A stretch of 64,000 bases of DNA from Sinorhizobium kostiense (GTDB lineage Bacteria; Pseudomonadota; Alphaproteobacteria; Rhizobiales; Rhizobiaceae), in contig NZ_JAGILA010000011.1 in assembly GCF_017874595.1 (NCBI RefSeq), positions 1 through 64,000 on the forward strand. Direction: 5' to 3'. The translations under genes and the position numbers were made by a program. Positions within the stretch are counted from its first letter, which is position 1. Every line of letters starts with the position of its first letter. A model generated the notes under the pieces. That model saw nothing but the letters and a program-made list of their open reading frames with translations, had not been told where the DNA came from and made no database searches. This document shows, piece by piece, positions 62,264-64,000 of this stretch.

Positions 62264-63280
62264 TCACCTTTTCTGCTCTGATCCTGTCCGGATCGCCACC
62301 GCCCTGCCTCTTCTTGCCGCAGAAGCCACCGCTTCGGTCGCCACCAGCGCCGCGAGACTGTCCAGGCCTGTCGCGAGTGGGGAGGCTCGTTGCTTCGCCG
62401 CCGCCACGAAATCCTCCAGCGTCGTCGTGTGCAGGTCGCGATCACGCACGGGAACGAGTTCATTGCGGCCCGCGAGCCTGCGCATCAGAACGCCGGAACC
62501 GCGCGAGCTCAGGGTACCGCTGGCGATCAGCACGCCATCGGTACCGGCTGCCACCACCATGCTCTCCATGTCGGCCGTGCCAAAGCTTTCATGCGCCTGC
62601 AGGAGGCTGCCGTCCTCCATGCGGATCGTATAGGCGAGATGGTAGGGCGCGCCATTCGATTCCCTGGCTAAGGCTACCGCCTCGATGGGCTCGCGACCGG
62701 TCAGGAAGCGCGCGAGATCGATGTCCTCGGTCGAGATGTCAAGGAATACGTTGCCGTTCCCAAGTATCTCGCCCCTGCGATTTGGAGGAGGCTGGAACGG
62801 GCCGCCGCGCAGAATCGACAGGGACTGCATCGCACCGATCTCCCCTTCGAGAATGAGCCGCCGCATCGTCTGATGGACAGCCGAGGCACGAGGAGTCTGA
62901 TTGACTGCGAGCACGACTTCGCGCTCCGAGCAGTGGCTGACGAGCAGTCTTGCGGTTTTACTGTCTTCCGAGAGCGGCCCATCGCAGAGGATGTGTTTCC
63001 CGGCATCAGCGGCTGCAACAATGTAGTGTTGCCGACGCTTGAGCGAGGCGCTGATGTAGACGAACTTGACTGCCGGGTCCGACCAGACCCGCTCCATGTC
63101 CGTCGTGGCCTGGGGAATGCTCAAGTCATTGGCGAAATGGAGGGCATCGGCTTGGTCTCTGCTCACCACCCAAAGCGGCGAATGCCCCATCGCGCGGATG
63201 GCCGCAACCATGTGCTCGGTTGCGATCGTCCCGGTGCCCATGACGGACCACCCTTCTACGGCGTTCTGTCGCAATCTCAT
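62264..63280 (-). CDS. Gfo/Idh/MocA-family oxidoreductase
   Basis: A 338-aa NAD(P)-dependent dehydrogenase with an N-terminal Rossmann domain (SVMGTGTIATEHMVAAIRAMG, VYISASLKRRQHYIVAAADAGKHILCDGPLS) and a C-terminal sheet domain. The usual EKP catalytic Lys is replaced: the motif reads CDGPL, so the canonical lysine is missing, which is unusual. The start at 63280 follows GAGGCG. It is the first gene of a pair with the isomerase and divergent from an XRE-type regulator. Confidence 0.88.
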   Translation of the reverse strand: MRLRQNAVEGWSVMGTGTIATEHMVAAIRAMGHSPLWVVSRDQADALHFANDLSIPQATTDMERVWSDPAVKFVYISASLKRRQHYIVAAADAGKHILCDGPLSEDSKTARLLVSHCSEREVVLAVNQTPRASAVHQTMRRLILEGEIGAMQSLSILRGGPFQPPPNRRGEILGNGNVFLDISTEDIDLARFLTGREPIEAVALARESNGAPYHLAYTIRMEDGSLLQAHESFGTADMESMVVAAGTDGVLIASGTLSSRGSGVLMRRLAGRNELVPVRDRDLHTTTLEDFVAAAKQRASPLATGLDSLAALVATEAVASAARRGRAVAIRTGSEQKR

Positions 63281-63402
63281 GGTTCGCCTCGCGTGTCGGC
63301 TTTCGGGCACAGTGCGGCCAACTCGCTCGCGGAGCAATTTCGCATCCTATTGAAGTCCTTCGCGAAAGGAAGTAGAATGTGCTTCTCGTTGCTTCAGTGC
63401 GG

Positions 63403-64000
63403 ATGCTTAGAAGAATGGATCAGTTCGGGGGAAATGCCGCGGCCCTGGCGGCGAATCTCAGAACCCTATGCGAAGGGCAGGGTTCGATTGCGGCCGTTTG
63501 CCGAAAGATCAACCTCAACCGGCAGCAGTTCAACAAATACCTGTCTGGTGCGCACGTTCCCTCGGCCTCAAATCTGAGGATGATCGCGAACTACTTCGGC
63601 CTCAGCGTTCCAATCTTGTTTTCGGATCCGGACGAGTTTCGCACATTGGTCGACGGGAACTTCTTCCATGCCATGTCCACCGCTCGCCAGCTACCGGAGT
63701 TCTCGCGTTTCGTGTCGAACATGATCGTCGAGAACAATTCTCTCGATAGCGATATTTTGGGCGTTTATGACAGATATCAGTTTTCCTCTATCTACAGGGG
63801 TTTCGTCCTAAGGTCCGCCTTCTGCATCTATCGCAACAAGGAGTTCCTTCAGCACTATTATGTCGAGCGGTTCCCGAGCTTCGATGATCCCAAGAAAACA
63901 GAATACGTGTTTAAATACTATGGCTTTTGTTTTCCCGTCGCGGATCGCGTCTTCACGGCCGATTTCGAGGGAATCCAACGCAACGAGATGACCTTCGGCG
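63403..64000 (+). CDS. XRE-type helix-turn-helix regulator (partial, runs off the window)
   Basis: The frame encodes MLRRMDQFGGNAAALAANL, then a Cro/C1-type helix-turn-helix (GSIAAVCRKINLNRQQFNKYLSG, VPSASNLRMIANYFGLSV) followed by an uncharacterised domain rich in aromatics. At least 199 residues are visible and the end lies beyond 64000. ATG at 63403 or 63415 is possible. It is divergent from the isomerase/MocA pair, which it probably controls. Confidence 0.85.
   Translation, partial: MLRRMDQFGGNAAALAANLRTLCEGQGSIAAVCRKINLNRQQFNKYLSGAHVPSASNLRMIANYFGLSVPILFSDPDEFRTLVDGNFFHAMSTARQLPEFSRFVSNMIVENNSLDSDILGVYDRYQFSSIYRGFVLRSAFCIYRNKEFLQHYYVERFPSFDDPKKTEYVFKYYGFCFPVADRVFTADFEGIQRNEMTFG

Overview
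This window comes from an alphaproteobacterium of the Rhizobiaceae, most likely close to Ensifer/Sinorhizobium. The reasons are the high G+C content, the 5S rRNA tail followed by an initiator tRNA at the left edge (the end of a rhizobial rRNA operon), rhizobial palindromic intergenic repeats, and many high-affinity ABC transporters. Genus is inferred from general recognition, not from a search. I saw no CRISPR array, insertion sequence or prophage.

Region by region: 1-230 holds the rRNA operon end (5S tail, tRNA-fMet, terminator). 0.4-5.7 kb carries a small hypothetical gene, a DEDD exonuclease, an alpha/beta-hydrolase-OsmC fusion, a decayed msrB-msrA junction fragment and dipZ. 6-20.4 kb is rich in stress and electrophile-handling genes: an SDR, an MFS exporter and a GlxA-type regulator sharing a sequence motif; two Tat-exported epoxide-hydrolase-like enzymes; Ohr; a glyoxalase-fold protein; an old-yellow-enzyme homologue; an OmpR-type two-component system; cupins and an AhpD-like protein. 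20.5-28.8 kb is redox-centred: an NDH-2-like flavoprotein divergent from an Rrf2 regulator with a 35-bp palindrome between them, msrA/msrB, trxB with a LysR gene, a DUF417 gene divergent from a TetR regulator with three operator-like dyads, and a methyltransferase.

29-44 kb is the most striking part, a supercluster for urea-like nitrogen compounds. A guanidine-I (ykkC) riboswitch stands before an operon encoding a NitT/TauT-type ABC transporter, a ureohydrolase best explained as a nickel guanidine hydrolase, a protein with a His-rich N-terminus and a HupE/UreJ nickel permease. Upstream on the same strand is an eight-gene operon with a BMP-type ABC importer, a biuret hydrolase, a second related cysteine hydrolase (possibly triuret hydrolase), a cupin and allophanate hydrolase, divergent from a GntR/FCD regulator. 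Together these could take up guanidine and biuret/triuret-type compounds and convert them to urea, ammonia and CO2.

44-49 kb holds an orphan phosphonate-type module (phnE, phnC, phnD divergent from phnM and a phnF-type regulator) with a Pho-box-like site and a HutC-type operator. 49-54.4 kb holds an OFA-family transporter with a near-perfect sigma-54 promoter and two enhancer dyads, next to a sensor kinase and an NtrC-type regulator that probably control it. 54.7-60 kb carries an AraC regulator, a TonB-dependent siderophore receptor and an ABC exporter. 60-64 kb carries hisN, a small membrane protein, a sugar isomerase/oxidoreductase pair and the start of a divergent XRE-type regulator that runs off the window.
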